Shown one piece after another: positions 1-7,989 of a stretch of DNA of 64,000 nt; position 1 is the first letter of the stretch; every line of letters starts with the position of its first letter. The DNA is from 66-474 sp040255405 (GTDB lineage Bacteria > Pseudomonadota > Gammaproteobacteria > Xanthomonadales > Rhodanobacteraceae): NCBI GenBank assembly GCA_040255405.1, contig JBDZUX010000009.1, forward strand, positions 13,001 to 77,000, given 5' to 3'. The translations under genes and the position numbers were made by a program. Below the pieces are notes generated by a model. The model did no database searches, was not told the DNA's origin, and saw only the letters and a program-made list of their open reading frames with translations.

Positions 1-36
1 CAGCGCCACGCCGCAAGGCGATTGACCCTGCGCTGG

Positions 37-900
37 TTACGCGACCTTCGTCCGATGCATCAGGATCGCGAGGAGATCGGCAATGCGATCGCGCAGTTCG
101 CGGCGATCGCAGATCATGTCGATCGCGCCATGCTCCAGCAGGAATTCCGAACGCTGGAAACCTTCCGGCAGTGTTTCGCGCACGGTCTGCTCGATCACGC
201 GCGGACCGGCGAATCCGATCAGCGCCTTCGGCTCGGCGATGTGGACGTCGCCCAGCATCGCGAGACTGGCCGACACGCCGCCGGTGGTCGGATGCGTGAG
301 CACCACGACGTACGGCAGCCCGGCCGCGCGCAGGCGCGCAAGTGCGGCGGAAGTCTTGGCCATCTGCAGCAGCGATTGCAGGCCTTCCTGCATGCGTGCG
401 CCGCCGGTGGCGGTGAAGCACACGAGCGATGCCTTCTCGCGCAGCGCGGCCTCGGCCGCGCGGGTGAATTTTTCGCCCACCACCGAGCCCATCGAGCCGC
501 CCATGTAGCCGAACTCGAACGCGCAGGCGATGACGGGAATGGTTTTCAACGTGCCCTTCACCGAGACCAGCGCGTCCTTCTCGCCGGTAGCCTTTTGCGC
601 GGCGAGGATACGGTCCCGGTATTTCTTGGAGTCCTTGAATTTCAACACGTCGACCGGCGACAGGCCCACGTCGAGTTCGTCACCGCCTTCGTCGAGGAAC
701 GCCGCGAGCCGCGCGCGCGCGCCGATGGCATGGTGATGCCCGCACTTCGGACACACCATGAGGTTGCGTTCCAGTTCGGGGCGGTACAGCCCGATCCCGC
801 AACCGGAACACTTTTCCCACACGCCTTCGGGCACCTTGCCGCGAATGGGGGCGCCTTCGGTGCGGATCTTGGGCGTGGTCAGCTTCTGCAACCAGGACAC
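37..900 (-). CDS. accD: Acetyl-CoA carboxylase carboxyltransferase subunit beta
   Basis: AccD is the beta subunit of the carboxyltransferase that, with AccA, moves the carboxyl group from biotin to acetyl-CoA to give malonyl-CoA for fatty-acid synthesis in the cytoplasm. The 287-residue protein is full length. It has the N-terminal zinc ribbon (Cys31, Cys34, Cys50, Cys53) followed by a crotonase-fold carboxyltransferase domain with the GGARMQEG and TTGGVSAS stretches. The start is GTG, with AGGA seven bases upstream. The upstream neighbour is an oxidase operon rather than trpA, and the usual downstream partner folC is not in this position but at 57-58 kb. Confidence 0.97.
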   Translation of the reverse strand: MSWLQKLTTPKIRTEGAPIRGKVPEGVWEKCSGCGIGLYRPELERNLMVCPKCGHHHAIGARARLAAFLDEGGDELDVGLSPVDVLKFKDSKKYRDRILAAQKATGEKDALVSVKGTLKTIPVIACAFEFGYMGGSMGSVVGEKFTRAAEAALREKASLVCFTATGGARMQEGLQSLLQMAKTSAALARLRAAGLPYVVVLTHPTTGGVSASLAMLGDVHIAEPKALIGFAGPRVIEQTVRETLPEGFQRSEFLLEHGAIDMICDRRELRDRIADLLAILMHRTKVA

Positions 901-960
901 GAGGGGTTCCTGCCGGATTCCGCCGCCAAGGATACAACGGGCAAGGCCCGGCTGCCTCGC

Positions 961-1548
961 CTAGCGCGATGGCGTACGGTCCATCGTCATGCGGCCCCAT
1001 ATCAGGTTCCACGCCACCATCAAGCTGATGGCGGCGCCGACCCCGAGCATGATTTTGCCGAGCCATTGCTGGTCGCCCAGCAGATAGTTGCTGCACAGGC
1101 GCTGGGGTGAAGCCAGATACAGCCAACCCAACCGGAACGCGGTGGCGATCACCTCCACCAGGAACACGCCGCGCACCACGAAGCCCGCGCTCGGCCAACT
1201 GATCGAAAGCGGCAATCCGATCAGCAGGGGCACGCTCGCGAATTTCGCCAGTTCGACCCAGGCCACCTCCAATGCCGCGTCCATGGCCCGCGGCAACATC
1301 CACGCCATCGCTGCCAGCGAGACCAGGACGATGCCGCTGATACCGTTGCGGTTCCATCCGGCCAGCCCATCGACAACGCGACCCGGCAGCAGCGGCCGCA
1401 GCCACCAGCCGGCCAGCGCCAGCAGCGGAATCTGGGCCAGCATCTGCAATGTCATGCTGGCTTCGAGTCCATGGCGTACCGGCGGCAATCCCAACACGCA
1501 CCAAAGCGCCAAACCGCGCCACAGATGCCGGTTCCGCCACAAGTTCAT
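961..1548 (-). CDS. Multi-pass membrane protein of the oxidase operon
   Basis: This 195-residue hydrophobic protein has about five or six predicted membrane segments (around residues 12-24, 34-54, 69-89, 102-145 and 158-180) and no recognised catalytic motif. It starts inside the stop codon of the sco gene (4-bp ATGA overlap), so the two are probably translationally coupled, and it is the last gene of the subunit II-subunit I-sco unit. From that position an accessory role in oxidase assembly or heme/copper delivery is plausible, but this is inference from context only. I do not recognise the family with certainty. Confidence 0.7.
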   Translation of the reverse strand: MNLWRNRHLWRGLALWCVLGLPPVRHGLEASMTLQMLAQIPLLALAGWWLRPLLPGRVVDGLAGWNRNGISGIVLVSLAAMAWMLPRAMDAALEVAWVELAKFASVPLLIGLPLSISWPSAGFVVRGVFLVEVIATAFRLGWLYLASPQRLCSNYLLGDQQWLGKIMLGVGAAISLMVAWNLIWGRMTMDRTPSR

Positions 1549-2162
1549 TGCGGCATGCCCCGGAGCACGTAGCGCGCTGCGTCGGCGGGGGCGTCCCAGT
1601 CCATGATCGCAACGAGCCGCCCTTCCGGGTCGACCACCGCGATCGCGGCGTTGTGGACGAAGCCCCCCAGTCCGTCGGGAATCGCCGTGACCCCGAACGC
1701 CCGCATGAGCGCATCGAGTGCCGCGGGAGTCGCCGGACGCGCCGCGATCCAGCCGGCGCCCCGGGACCCCGATCGCTGCTGGTAGGCCGCAAGTTGTTCG
1801 GGACCGTCGCGCGCCGGATCGAAACTGATACTGAGCAAGACCACCTTGTCATCGGCAATCGGCCTCGCCAATCGGTCCTGCAGCCGTGCGAATTCGCCGC
1901 CCTGCACCGAACAATAGGTCGTGCAGCGGGTGTAGATGAATTCCACCAGCAGCCAGCGGCCGCGCAGGCCGGCGAAGTCGATGGTCCGGCCATCGGCGGC
2001 CTGCAGCGGCACCTGCGGCAGCACGCGTGGATGCTCGCGCACGTCGATGCGGCGCGCGGTTTCTGAAGTGAATGCCCGGAACCCGTCGGTCGCGGCGGCG
2101 AGCGCCGCAATTCCGGCCGCAAGGATCAGCAGGCTAGCCAGCAGCGTTCGTAGTACCGACAC
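1545..2162 (-). CDS. Sco1/SenC/PrrC copper chaperone for cytochrome oxidase
   Basis: Sco proteins are membrane-anchored thioredoxin-fold proteins that deliver copper to, or keep reduced, the CuA site of oxidase subunit II. This 205-residue protein has one N-terminal membrane anchor (about residues 4-24). The copper motif is Cys80-x3-Cys84 (CTTYC), and the distal His is in the HNAAIAVVD segment near residue 170. The start is GTG with GGAG six bases upstream. The gene overlaps the 3' end of the subunit I gene by 29 bp and the next gene by 4 bp, consistent with one transcript. A dedicated Sco beside a subunit II that carries a CuA site fits the family role. Confidence 0.92.
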   Translation of the reverse strand: MSVLRTLLASLLILAAGIAALAAATDGFRAFTSETARRIDVREHPRVLPQVPLQAADGRTIDFAGLRGRWLLVEFIYTRCTTYCSVQGGEFARLQDRLARPIADDKVVLLSISFDPARDGPEQLAAYQQRSGSRGAGWIAARPATPAALDALMRAFGVTAIPDGLGGFVHNAAIAVVDPEGRLVAIMDWDAPADAARYVLRGMPQ

Positions 2163-3705
2163 CGACGACTCCGGGTGACGGCGATGGCACCGGCACCGGT
2201 TCCGGAACCGGCTCCGGGACGGACTCCGGCACTGGCGATGGCGACGGGGGCTTCAACAGGCCGACAGCGATCCGGGTCGCGAAGTACAACATCGCGACGA
2301 CCACCAGGATCGCGCCGATCGATCCGAGCTTGTCGGTGAACGTCCACGCGGGGAGGTGCTCGGCCATGCGCCGTGGCACGCTTTGGCGTCCGGCATCGAG
2401 GAACGCCACCAGGAAAGTCAATCCGCCGATCACGTATACCGGGAAGCCGACGCGGTCGGCCGTCGAGTTGGCCGGCGCCCGCACCCGTTCGCCGACGAGG
2501 TGGTACATGAAGGCGAGCACCATCGCGAGCACGCCCAGCAGCAGGTAGAAATGAAAATGACCCGGTACCCATTGGGTATTGTGCATCACGCGGTTCACGC
2601 GGATGGTGCTGTCGAGGACGGCGCCGAACCCGCCGGCCACCCAGCCGAACAACGACAGCAGCAGCAACCGGGGCGGCATCGTCCAGCGCATGTTCGCGCG
2701 ATACAGGTTGGTGAACGCGCCCCACGCGGTCACCACCACCACCGGAAAACCGGAAGTCCACGAAACGATCTGGCCCATGGCCAGGAACCAGTGCGGTGCG
2801 GCGTAATCCATCAGCAGGTGGTGCGGGAACACGATGATCACGAACACCGTGGTCGCGGCCCAACCCCACAGGAACACGCGCGAGAGCGGATACGGCTTGC
2901 CGGTGTAGCGCGACAGCAACTCGTAGATCGCGATCACGCCCATGTAGATCGCGGCGTTGATGTACATGTGCCCGAACCAGTAGATCAGCGTCTTGGTGGA
3001 CAGCGCATCCAGCGCGACCTGCGGATAGAAGATGTTGATCAGGCTCATCACCAGCACGACCGCGCCGGCGAGGATGCCGAGCGAGTTGGCGATGATCATG
3101 CTGGTGCTCGCCACCACGGTCTTGGGGTGATCCGGGTCGACCTTGCCGCCGAACAGCCACTGCCAGCCCATCGCCCGGCCGAGGTTGCCGTACACCTTGA
3201 TGATCCCGGCGGCCGCGTCGAGGTAGAAGATCAACTCGCCGACGCCGATCAGCAGGTACCCGAGCATGAACAGCGCCGAGGCATGCGACCCCCACATGCC
3301 CACGCCGTGGGTGGGCAACGGGTACAGGAACGTCCACAGTGCCGCGTAGCCGCCGCCGAAGATCGCGCCGATGATGCACAGCGCGCCCAGCAGGAACAAC
3401 ACGTAGTTGGCGACGAATGCCCACAGGTGCAACGTGACGTACTTGCGCAGGAAGAACCACATCACCGCGGTGCTGGCCATCACCATGGTGCCGACCATGC
3501 CGGCCCCGTGCATCGACAGGAGCTTGTAGAACATGGCAGGCGGCACCTCGAGCCAGCCGGCCTGCGCCGAACGCATGGTCAACCCGATCAGCATCATCAA
3601 CACGAACAGCGCCAGTGCCGAAACGAGGTACAGGTTGAGCGCGGCCCGATTGCGACCAACCAGGCGTTCGTCCTGCGGGTACAGGGTGGTGGATGCCATG
3701 GTCAT
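2134..3705 (-). CDS. Heme-copper terminal oxidase subunit I
   Basis: This is the catalytic subunit of a heme-copper oxidase in the inner membrane, which reduces oxygen with electrons received through subunit II. The 523-residue protein is polytopic. It has a low-spin heme His at position 66 (SMHGAGMVGT), a CuB-region helix GHMYINAAIYM, the paired CuB His in FPHHLLMDY and the heme ligands in GHFHFYLLLG. The divergent GHMY segment, instead of the GHPE of standard aa3 enzymes, points away from A-type oxidases toward a ba3/B-like class; that is my judgement from motifs. The C-terminal 50 residues include a Pro/Val/Glu-rich repetitive tail. AGGAGG lies 3 bases before the first ATG and 9 before an ATG at 3699, so the true start may be two codons later. 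Confidence 0.9.
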   Translation of the reverse strand: MTMASTTLYPQDERLVGRNRAALNLYLVSALALFVLMMLIGLTMRSAQAGWLEVPPAMFYKLLSMHGAGMVGTMVMASTAVMWFFLRKYVTLHLWAFVANYVLFLLGALCIIGAIFGGGYAALWTFLYPLPTHGVGMWGSHASALFMLGYLLIGVGELIFYLDAAAGIIKVYGNLGRAMGWQWLFGGKVDPDHPKTVVASTSMIIANSLGILAGAVVLVMSLINIFYPQVALDALSTKTLIYWFGHMYINAAIYMGVIAIYELLSRYTGKPYPLSRVFLWGWAATTVFVIIVFPHHLLMDYAAPHWFLAMGQIVSWTSGFPVVVVTAWGAFTNLYRANMRWTMPPRLLLLSLFGWVAGGFGAVLDSTIRVNRVMHNTQWVPGHFHFYLLLGVLAMVLAFMYHLVGERVRAPANSTADRVGFPVYVIGGLTFLVAFLDAGRQSVPRRMAEHLPAWTFTDKLGSIGAILVVVAMLYFATRIAVGLLKPPSPSPVPESVPEPVPEPVPVPSPSPGVVGVGTTNAAG

Positions 3706-3762
3706 ACGCCTCCTCGTTCGGCAAGGCCGCGCCGCGCCGGCGCACGACCGGCGGGCGCGACA

Positions 3763-4683
3763 TCATGGGTTGCGTTGCGCTGCCACGTCCTTCGCCGTCA
3801 CTGCCGGGGCACTGTTGCCCCAGCTCGCCCGCTCGTGGTTGATCACGGCGGCGACCTCGTCATCGCTGAGCTGGCTGGCCCAGCCCGGCATTTGCGCCGG
3901 ATAGGTCTTGCCGTTGATCACGCGTCCGTGGGTGCCGTGCAGGACCGTGCGGATATGGTCCACGGGATCGGCTGCCAACACCACGGGATCGCCCGCCAGC
4001 GGCGGGAACACGTTCGGCATGCCCTCGCCATTGGCCTGATGGCACACTGTACATTTGTCGGCATACACCTTGGCGCCCAGCGCGGCGCCGGACAGCTCCG
4101 GTGTGGCGGCCACCACATTGACGGCCGCCGGACCGGAAACGGCCGCATTGCTGGCGACGACCTGCAGCTTTTGCGCCATTTCCGCGTGCATCAGTCCGCA
4201 GTACTCGAGGCACTGCACGGTGTAGGTGCCGGGCGTATCGAAGGTGTACAAGAGCTTGTTGGTGTAACCCGGCATGGCCTGGGTCTGCGTCACGATGCGC
4301 CCGTCGGGGGCGTACAGGGCAAAGTCGTGGTTGACGTCGTCGCTGGTGACGCGGAACTCCACCACACTGCCTGCCTCGACGGTTTCAGGCTTGATCTGCC
4401 ACGACCACTGACGCCCGACCACCTCGACGACCTGCTGCGCGTCGAGGGTGCCCTTTTGCGGCGGAATGGGAAAGTGTCGCAACGTCGCCCAGCTGCCAAC
4501 CACGAACCCGACGAACAGGATCACGAACAGCCACGCCTGCAGCACGTGCGACACATGCGTGGCCTTGCGGGTCGCCTGGTCGTCGGCGGGCTTGCCTGCC
4601 TGCACGATCACGAAAATGAACCCCAGCGCGATCAATCCGGCGCCGACCAGCCAGATCGTCCATACGACATCTTGCAGGACCAT
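3763..4683 (-). CDS. Cytochrome c oxidase subunit II with fused cytochrome c
   Basis: Subunit II takes electrons from a donor and passes them through CuA to subunit I. The start chosen at 4683 has a strong AGGAGG six bases upstream and gives 306 residues, replacing a longer frame beginning at 4716. Two membrane segments (about 6-28 and 48-68) are followed by a periplasmic cupredoxin domain with CuA ligands His119, Cys158, Glu160, Cys162, His166 and Met169. A C-terminal cytochrome c domain carries CTVCH at 211-215 and a likely axial Met near 265. The fused heme domain makes this a caa3/cba3-style subunit, probably fed by soluble cytochrome c. It heads the operon with subunit I, Sco and a membrane protein. 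Confidence 0.92.
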   Translation of the reverse strand: MVLQDVVWTIWLVGAGLIALGFIFVIVQAGKPADDQATRKATHVSHVLQAWLFVILFVGFVVGSWATLRHFPIPPQKGTLDAQQVVEVVGRQWSWQIKPETVEAGSVVEFRVTSDDVNHDFALYAPDGRIVTQTQAMPGYTNKLLYTFDTPGTYTVQCLEYCGLMHAEMAQKLQVVASNAAVSGPAAVNVVAATPELSGAALGAKVYADKCTVCHQANGEGMPNVFPPLAGDPVVLAADPVDHIRTVLHGTHGRVINGKTYPAQMPGWASQLSDDEVAAVINHERASWGNSAPAVTAKDVAAQRNP

Positions 4684-4715
4684 GGGCCCCTCCTGCCTCG
4701 TCGCGGGTCGAGGCA

Positions 4716-4744
4716 CTCCTACTACGACATGGCCTGCATGTCAA
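4716..4744 (-). promoter_or_regulatory. Possible sigma-70 promoter for the oxidase operon
   Basis: Reading the minus strand, a perfect TTGACA (-35) lies at 4744-4739 and a poor TAGGAG (-10) 17 bases later, about 32 bases before the subunit II start. It lies in the 118-bp gap between trpA and the oxidase genes, where a separate promoter would be expected. The -10 match is weak, so this is tentative. Confidence 0.3.
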
Positions 4745-4801
4745 CCACGGCGAAGGCGTCGACCGCACCGTTGGGCGTTTTCGCAAACTCCCGCCGCGAG
4801 A

Positions 4802-5611
4802 TCAGGCAGGTGGTGTCGCGTCGAGGGCCTCGCGGATCGGTGCGAGGAACCGATGCGCGCGCGCACGCGCGTCCCCGGGCGCCGCCGCCCCGGCGAGCGC
4901 GGCGACGAGCGCCGAACCGATCACCACCGCGTCGGCGAACGCGGCTACGGCTTTCGCGCTGGCTGCATCCTTGATGCCGAAGCCGACCGCCACCGGCACG
5001 CCGGCCCGGCGGCGCAGCTCGCCGACGCGTTCGGCGATGTCCGCGGCCGACAGCCTCGCTGCACCGGTGATGCCGGCGAACGAAACGTAATAGAGATAGC
5101 CTTCCGCCGCCCCGATCGCGCGCGCCAAACGCGCGTCCGACGTGGTCGGCGCGGCGAGCAGGATGCGCTGCAAGCCCGCATCGCGCAGTGGCTGCAACAC
5201 CGCATCCTCCTCGATCGGGCAATCGACCACCAGCACGCCGTCCACGCCGGCTTCGGCAGCCTCTCGCGCAAACCGTCGCACCCCGTGGACCTCGATCGGA
5301 TTGAGATATCCCATCAGGACGATCGGGGTGGCGACGTCGCGCTCCCGGAACTCGCGCACCCAGCCGAGGATGCCCACGATGCCGACCTTGTTGCGAAGCG
5401 CGCATTCGTCCGCGCGCTGGATGACCGGGCCGTCCGCCATCGGATCGGAAAACGGCATGCCGAGCTCGATGACGTCGGCACCGGCTTCGACCAACGCATG
5501 CATCACCGGCACCGTTGCCTCCGGCAGCGGATCGCCGGCGGTGATGAACGGGATCAACGCGGCGCGCCCCGTCGCGCGCAGGCTGGAGAATCGGTTGTCG
5601 ATGCGGTTCAT
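4802..5611 (-). CDS. trpA: Tryptophan synthase alpha chain
   Basis: TrpA cleaves indole-3-glycerol phosphate to indole and glyceraldehyde 3-phosphate, and the indole is channelled to TrpB. The start at 5611 gives 269 residues, the normal family length, beginning MNRIDNRFSSL; an open frame continues upstream to 5818 but has no homologous character. Catalytic Glu49 and Asp60 sit in VIELGMPFSDPMADG. No strong ribosome binding site precedes the start. It lies 154 bp downstream of trpB, wider than the overlap or short spacing usual for trpBA, with no separate promoter evident. Confidence 0.97.
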   Translation of the reverse strand: MNRIDNRFSSLRATGRAALIPFITAGDPLPEATVPVMHALVEAGADVIELGMPFSDPMADGPVIQRADECALRNKVGIVGILGWVREFRERDVATPIVLMGYLNPIEVHGVRRFAREAAEAGVDGVLVVDCPIEEDAVLQPLRDAGLQRILLAAPTTSDARLARAIGAAEGYLYYVSFAGITGAARLSAADIAERVGELRRRAGVPVAVGFGIKDAASAKAVAAFADAVVIGSALVAALAGAAAPGDARARAHRFLAPIREALDATPPA

Positions 5612-5765
5612 GGCAAGAGGGAACTGGGAGCGGGCGGCGGAGACGCAAGACCGGGACGACCTGGTGAGAACCGGGGTTCGACGTCGAGGCGCGCAACGAA
5701 GGTGACTTGCGGCTGTTGCGCTCCAAACGAGCCGCCCCCGCCACCGGTCTCCCATCCCCCGCTTC

Positions 5766-6971
5766 TCATAGCTCCATCCCCTCGCGCCCGGCGATCGTGT
5801 GGACGTCCTTGTCGCCACGCCCGGAAAGGTTGCACAGGATCAGCTTGTCCTTCGGCAGTCCGCGCGCGAGCTTGATCGCCTGCGCCACCGCGTGGCTCGA
5901 TTCCAGCGCAGGCAGGATCCCTTCGGTTTCGCAAAGCAGGTGGAACGCGGCCAGCGCCTCGTCGTCGCTGACGCCGACGTAATCCGCGCGACCCGTATCC
6001 TTGAGGAACGCGTGCTCGGGCCCGACGCCCGGATAGTCGAGGCCCGCGGAAATCGAATGCGTCTCGGTGATCTGGCCATCGTCGTCGCACAACACGTACG
6101 TGCGGTTGCCGTGCAGCACTCCGGGCCGGCCGGCCGCGAGCGAGGCGGCATGATGCCCTGTTGCGATTCCCTCGCCCGCCGCTTCCGCACCGACGATGCG
6201 CACGTTCCGATCGTTGAGGAAGGCATGGAACAACCCGATCGCGTTGGAACCGCCGCCCACGCATGCGGTGAGCACGTCGGGCAGCCGGCCGAACTGTTCC
6301 AGCATCTGCGCACGCGCCTCGCGCCCGACCACCGCATTGAAGTCGCGCACCATCATCGGATACGGATGCGGCCCCGCCACGGTACCGATGATGTAGAACG
6401 TATCCGCGACATTGGTTACCCAGTCGCGCAGCGCTTCGTTCAATGCATCCTTCAAGGTCTGCGAACCGGACGTCACCGGCACCACCTCCGCCCCCAGCAA
6501 CTTCATCCGGTAGACGTTGATCTTCTGGCGCTCGATGTCGACGGCGCCCATGTACACCACGCACCGCATGCCGAAACGCGCGCACACCGTGGCGGTGGCG
6601 ACGCCGTGCTGGCCCGCACCCGTCTCGGCGATCACCCGACGCTTGCCCATCGCCCGCGCCACCATCGCCTGGCCAACCGTATTGTTGATCTTGTGCGCAC
6701 CGGTGTGGTTCAGGTCCTCGCGCTTCAGCAGGATCTGCGCGCCGCCGATGCGCGCGGACAAGTGCCGGGCGTGGTAGATCGGTGACGGCCGACCGACGTA
6801 GTGTTTCAGGTCGTCGGCGAGTTCCCGCTGGAACGCCGGGTCGTCGCGCAGGCGCGTGTAGGCCGCGGCCAGTTCCTGCAGCGGCGCGATCAGGGTTTCC
6901 GCGACGAAGGTGCCGCCGTATGCGCCGAAGCGGCCGCGCGCGTCGGGATAGGCGTGATAGTCGTCGATCAT
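5766..6971 (-). CDS. trpB: Tryptophan synthase beta chain
   Basis: TrpB is the PLP enzyme that condenses indole with serine to form tryptophan, working as an alpha2-beta2 complex with TrpA. The 401-residue protein starts MIDDYHAYPDARGRFG, like other beta chains. The PLP lysine is Lys94 in the HTGAHKINN motif, and the glycine-rich phosphate loop GGGSNAIG lies in the second half. The start at 6971 is set by homology, because no clear Shine-Dalgarno sequence is visible and the open frame continues to 7043. The gene is divergent from the TrpI-type regulator across 115 bp, as in pseudomonads, which suggests activation by indoleglycerol phosphate. Confidence 0.97.
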   Translation of the reverse strand: MIDDYHAYPDARGRFGAYGGTFVAETLIAPLQELAAAYTRLRDDPAFQRELADDLKHYVGRPSPIYHARHLSARIGGAQILLKREDLNHTGAHKINNTVGQAMVARAMGKRRVIAETGAGQHGVATATVCARFGMRCVVYMGAVDIERQKINVYRMKLLGAEVVPVTSGSQTLKDALNEALRDWVTNVADTFYIIGTVAGPHPYPMMVRDFNAVVGREARAQMLEQFGRLPDVLTACVGGGSNAIGLFHAFLNDRNVRIVGAEAAGEGIATGHHAASLAAGRPGVLHGNRTYVLCDDDGQITETHSISAGLDYPGVGPEHAFLKDTGRADYVGVSDDEALAAFHLLCETEGILPALESSHAVAQAIKLARGLPKDKLILCNLSGRGDKDVHTIAGREGMEL

Positions 6972-7086
6972 GGCTGGGTTGGCAGATGGCCACCGCGTCG
7001 CGCGGCAAGGTATCCACCTTAGTCCATCGTTGGGCGTCTGCAAAAGCGATAAGATGGCCGCGACCTGTCAGGAAAACTCACACCAC
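6972..7086. promoter_or_regulatory. Divergent trpB/trpI control region
   Basis: This 115-bp region between divergent trpB and trpI must hold both promoters and, by analogy with Pseudomonas, the TrpI binding sites just upstream of trpB. I could not identify convincing -35/-10 pairs or LysR T-N11-A boxes by eye, so the assignment rests on position only. Confidence 0.5.
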
Positions 7087-7977
7087 ATGCCGCGCGCCCT
7101 GCCCTCGCTCAATGCCCTGCGCGCTTTCGAAGCCGCCGCGCGACTGGAAAGCGCAACCCGCGCCGCGATCGAGTTGCACGTGACCCACGGCGCCATCAGC
7201 CGCCACATACGCGCACTGGAAAGCGAACTTGGCACAGTCCTGTTTTCACGCGAGCGACGGGGTCTTGCGCTCACACCCGCCGGCCGCCGCCTGCGCGATG
7301 GCGCATCCGCCGCATTCGAGCAGTTGCGCGAGTGCTGCGACGAGCTGCGCGGGCAGGCGACCGGCGCGGCGCTGGTGCTGGGTTGCTCCGGCAGCATCCT
7401 GGCGCGCTGGGTGATCCCCCGGCTGGACCGGTTGAATCGTGACTTGCCCTCACTCGGTTTGCACCTGTCGGTGATGGAATCGGCGCCTGCCCCGGCGATG
7501 CCGGCGCTCGGTGCCGCGCTGCTGATCGGCGAGGCGCCATGGCCCAAGCCGTGGCAGGTGCATGTCCTGGCACGCGAGCAGATCGGGCCGGTGTTGAGTC
7601 CGCGGCATCCCCGGTTCGCGGCGCTCCGCAAGGCCAGCGCCGCGGCGCTTGGCAAGGAAGCCCTGTTGCACACGGCATCGCGGCCACAGGCCTGGCGGGA
7701 CTGGGCGCGGGCGCAACGGCTCGCGACCGGCCGGCCGCATTACGGCCAGTGTTTCGAGCACCTGTATTACCTGCTGGAGGCGGCGGTGGCGGGGTTGGGG
7801 GTCGCGATCGCGCCCCAGGAACTGGTGACCGACGATCTCGCGGCGGGCCGCCTGGTCGCGCCTTGGGGTTTCCGCGCCACGCGCGCGCATTGGGCACTGT
7901 GTGCGCCGAAGCCATCGGGCGATCCGCGGCTGGCGGGGCTGGCGGCGTGGCTGCAACGCGAGCTGCGCGGGACATGA
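7087..7977 (+). CDS. trpI: LysR-family activator of trpBA (TrpI-like)
   Basis: In Pseudomonas TrpI is the LysR-type regulator that activates trpBA when indoleglycerol phosphate accumulates. This 296-residue protein starts MPRALPSLNALRAFEAAARL. Its N-terminal helix-turn-helix (residues about 8-67) contains ELHVTHGAISRHIRALE, and its effector domain includes the EHLYYLLEAAVAGLGVAIAP stretch, which closely resembles TrpI as I remember it. An open frame extends upstream to 6970 but the HTH register favours 7087. It is divergent from trpB, the hallmark arrangement for TrpI, and converges on the cupin gene 12 bp downstream. A general GcvA-like regulator is the alternative, less likely given context. 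Confidence 0.85.
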   Translation: MPRALPSLNALRAFEAAARLESATRAAIELHVTHGAISRHIRALESELGTVLFSRERRGLALTPAGRRLRDGASAAFEQLRECCDELRGQATGAALVLGCSGSILARWVIPRLDRLNRDLPSLGLHLSVMESAPAPAMPALGAALLIGEAPWPKPWQVHVLAREQIGPVLSPRHPRFAALRKASAAALGKEALLHTASRPQAWRDWARAQRLATGRPHYGQCFEHLYYLLEAAVAGLGVAIAPQELVTDDLAAGRLVAPWGFRATRAHWALCAPKPSGDPRLAGLAAWLQRELRGT

Positions 7978-7989
7978 AATGCGCCTGGT

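Noticed and set aside
2356..4974. 872-codon open frame on the plus strand opposite the oxidase genes
   Set aside because: It is antisense to clear oxidase genes, has a His/Arg/Gln-rich low-quality composition and no recognisable domain. Strong G/C third positions open such frames.
6972..7086. trp leader peptide and attenuator
   Set aside because: No short Trp-rich frame or alternative terminator hairpins are visible upstream of trpB; TrpI control explains the layout better.
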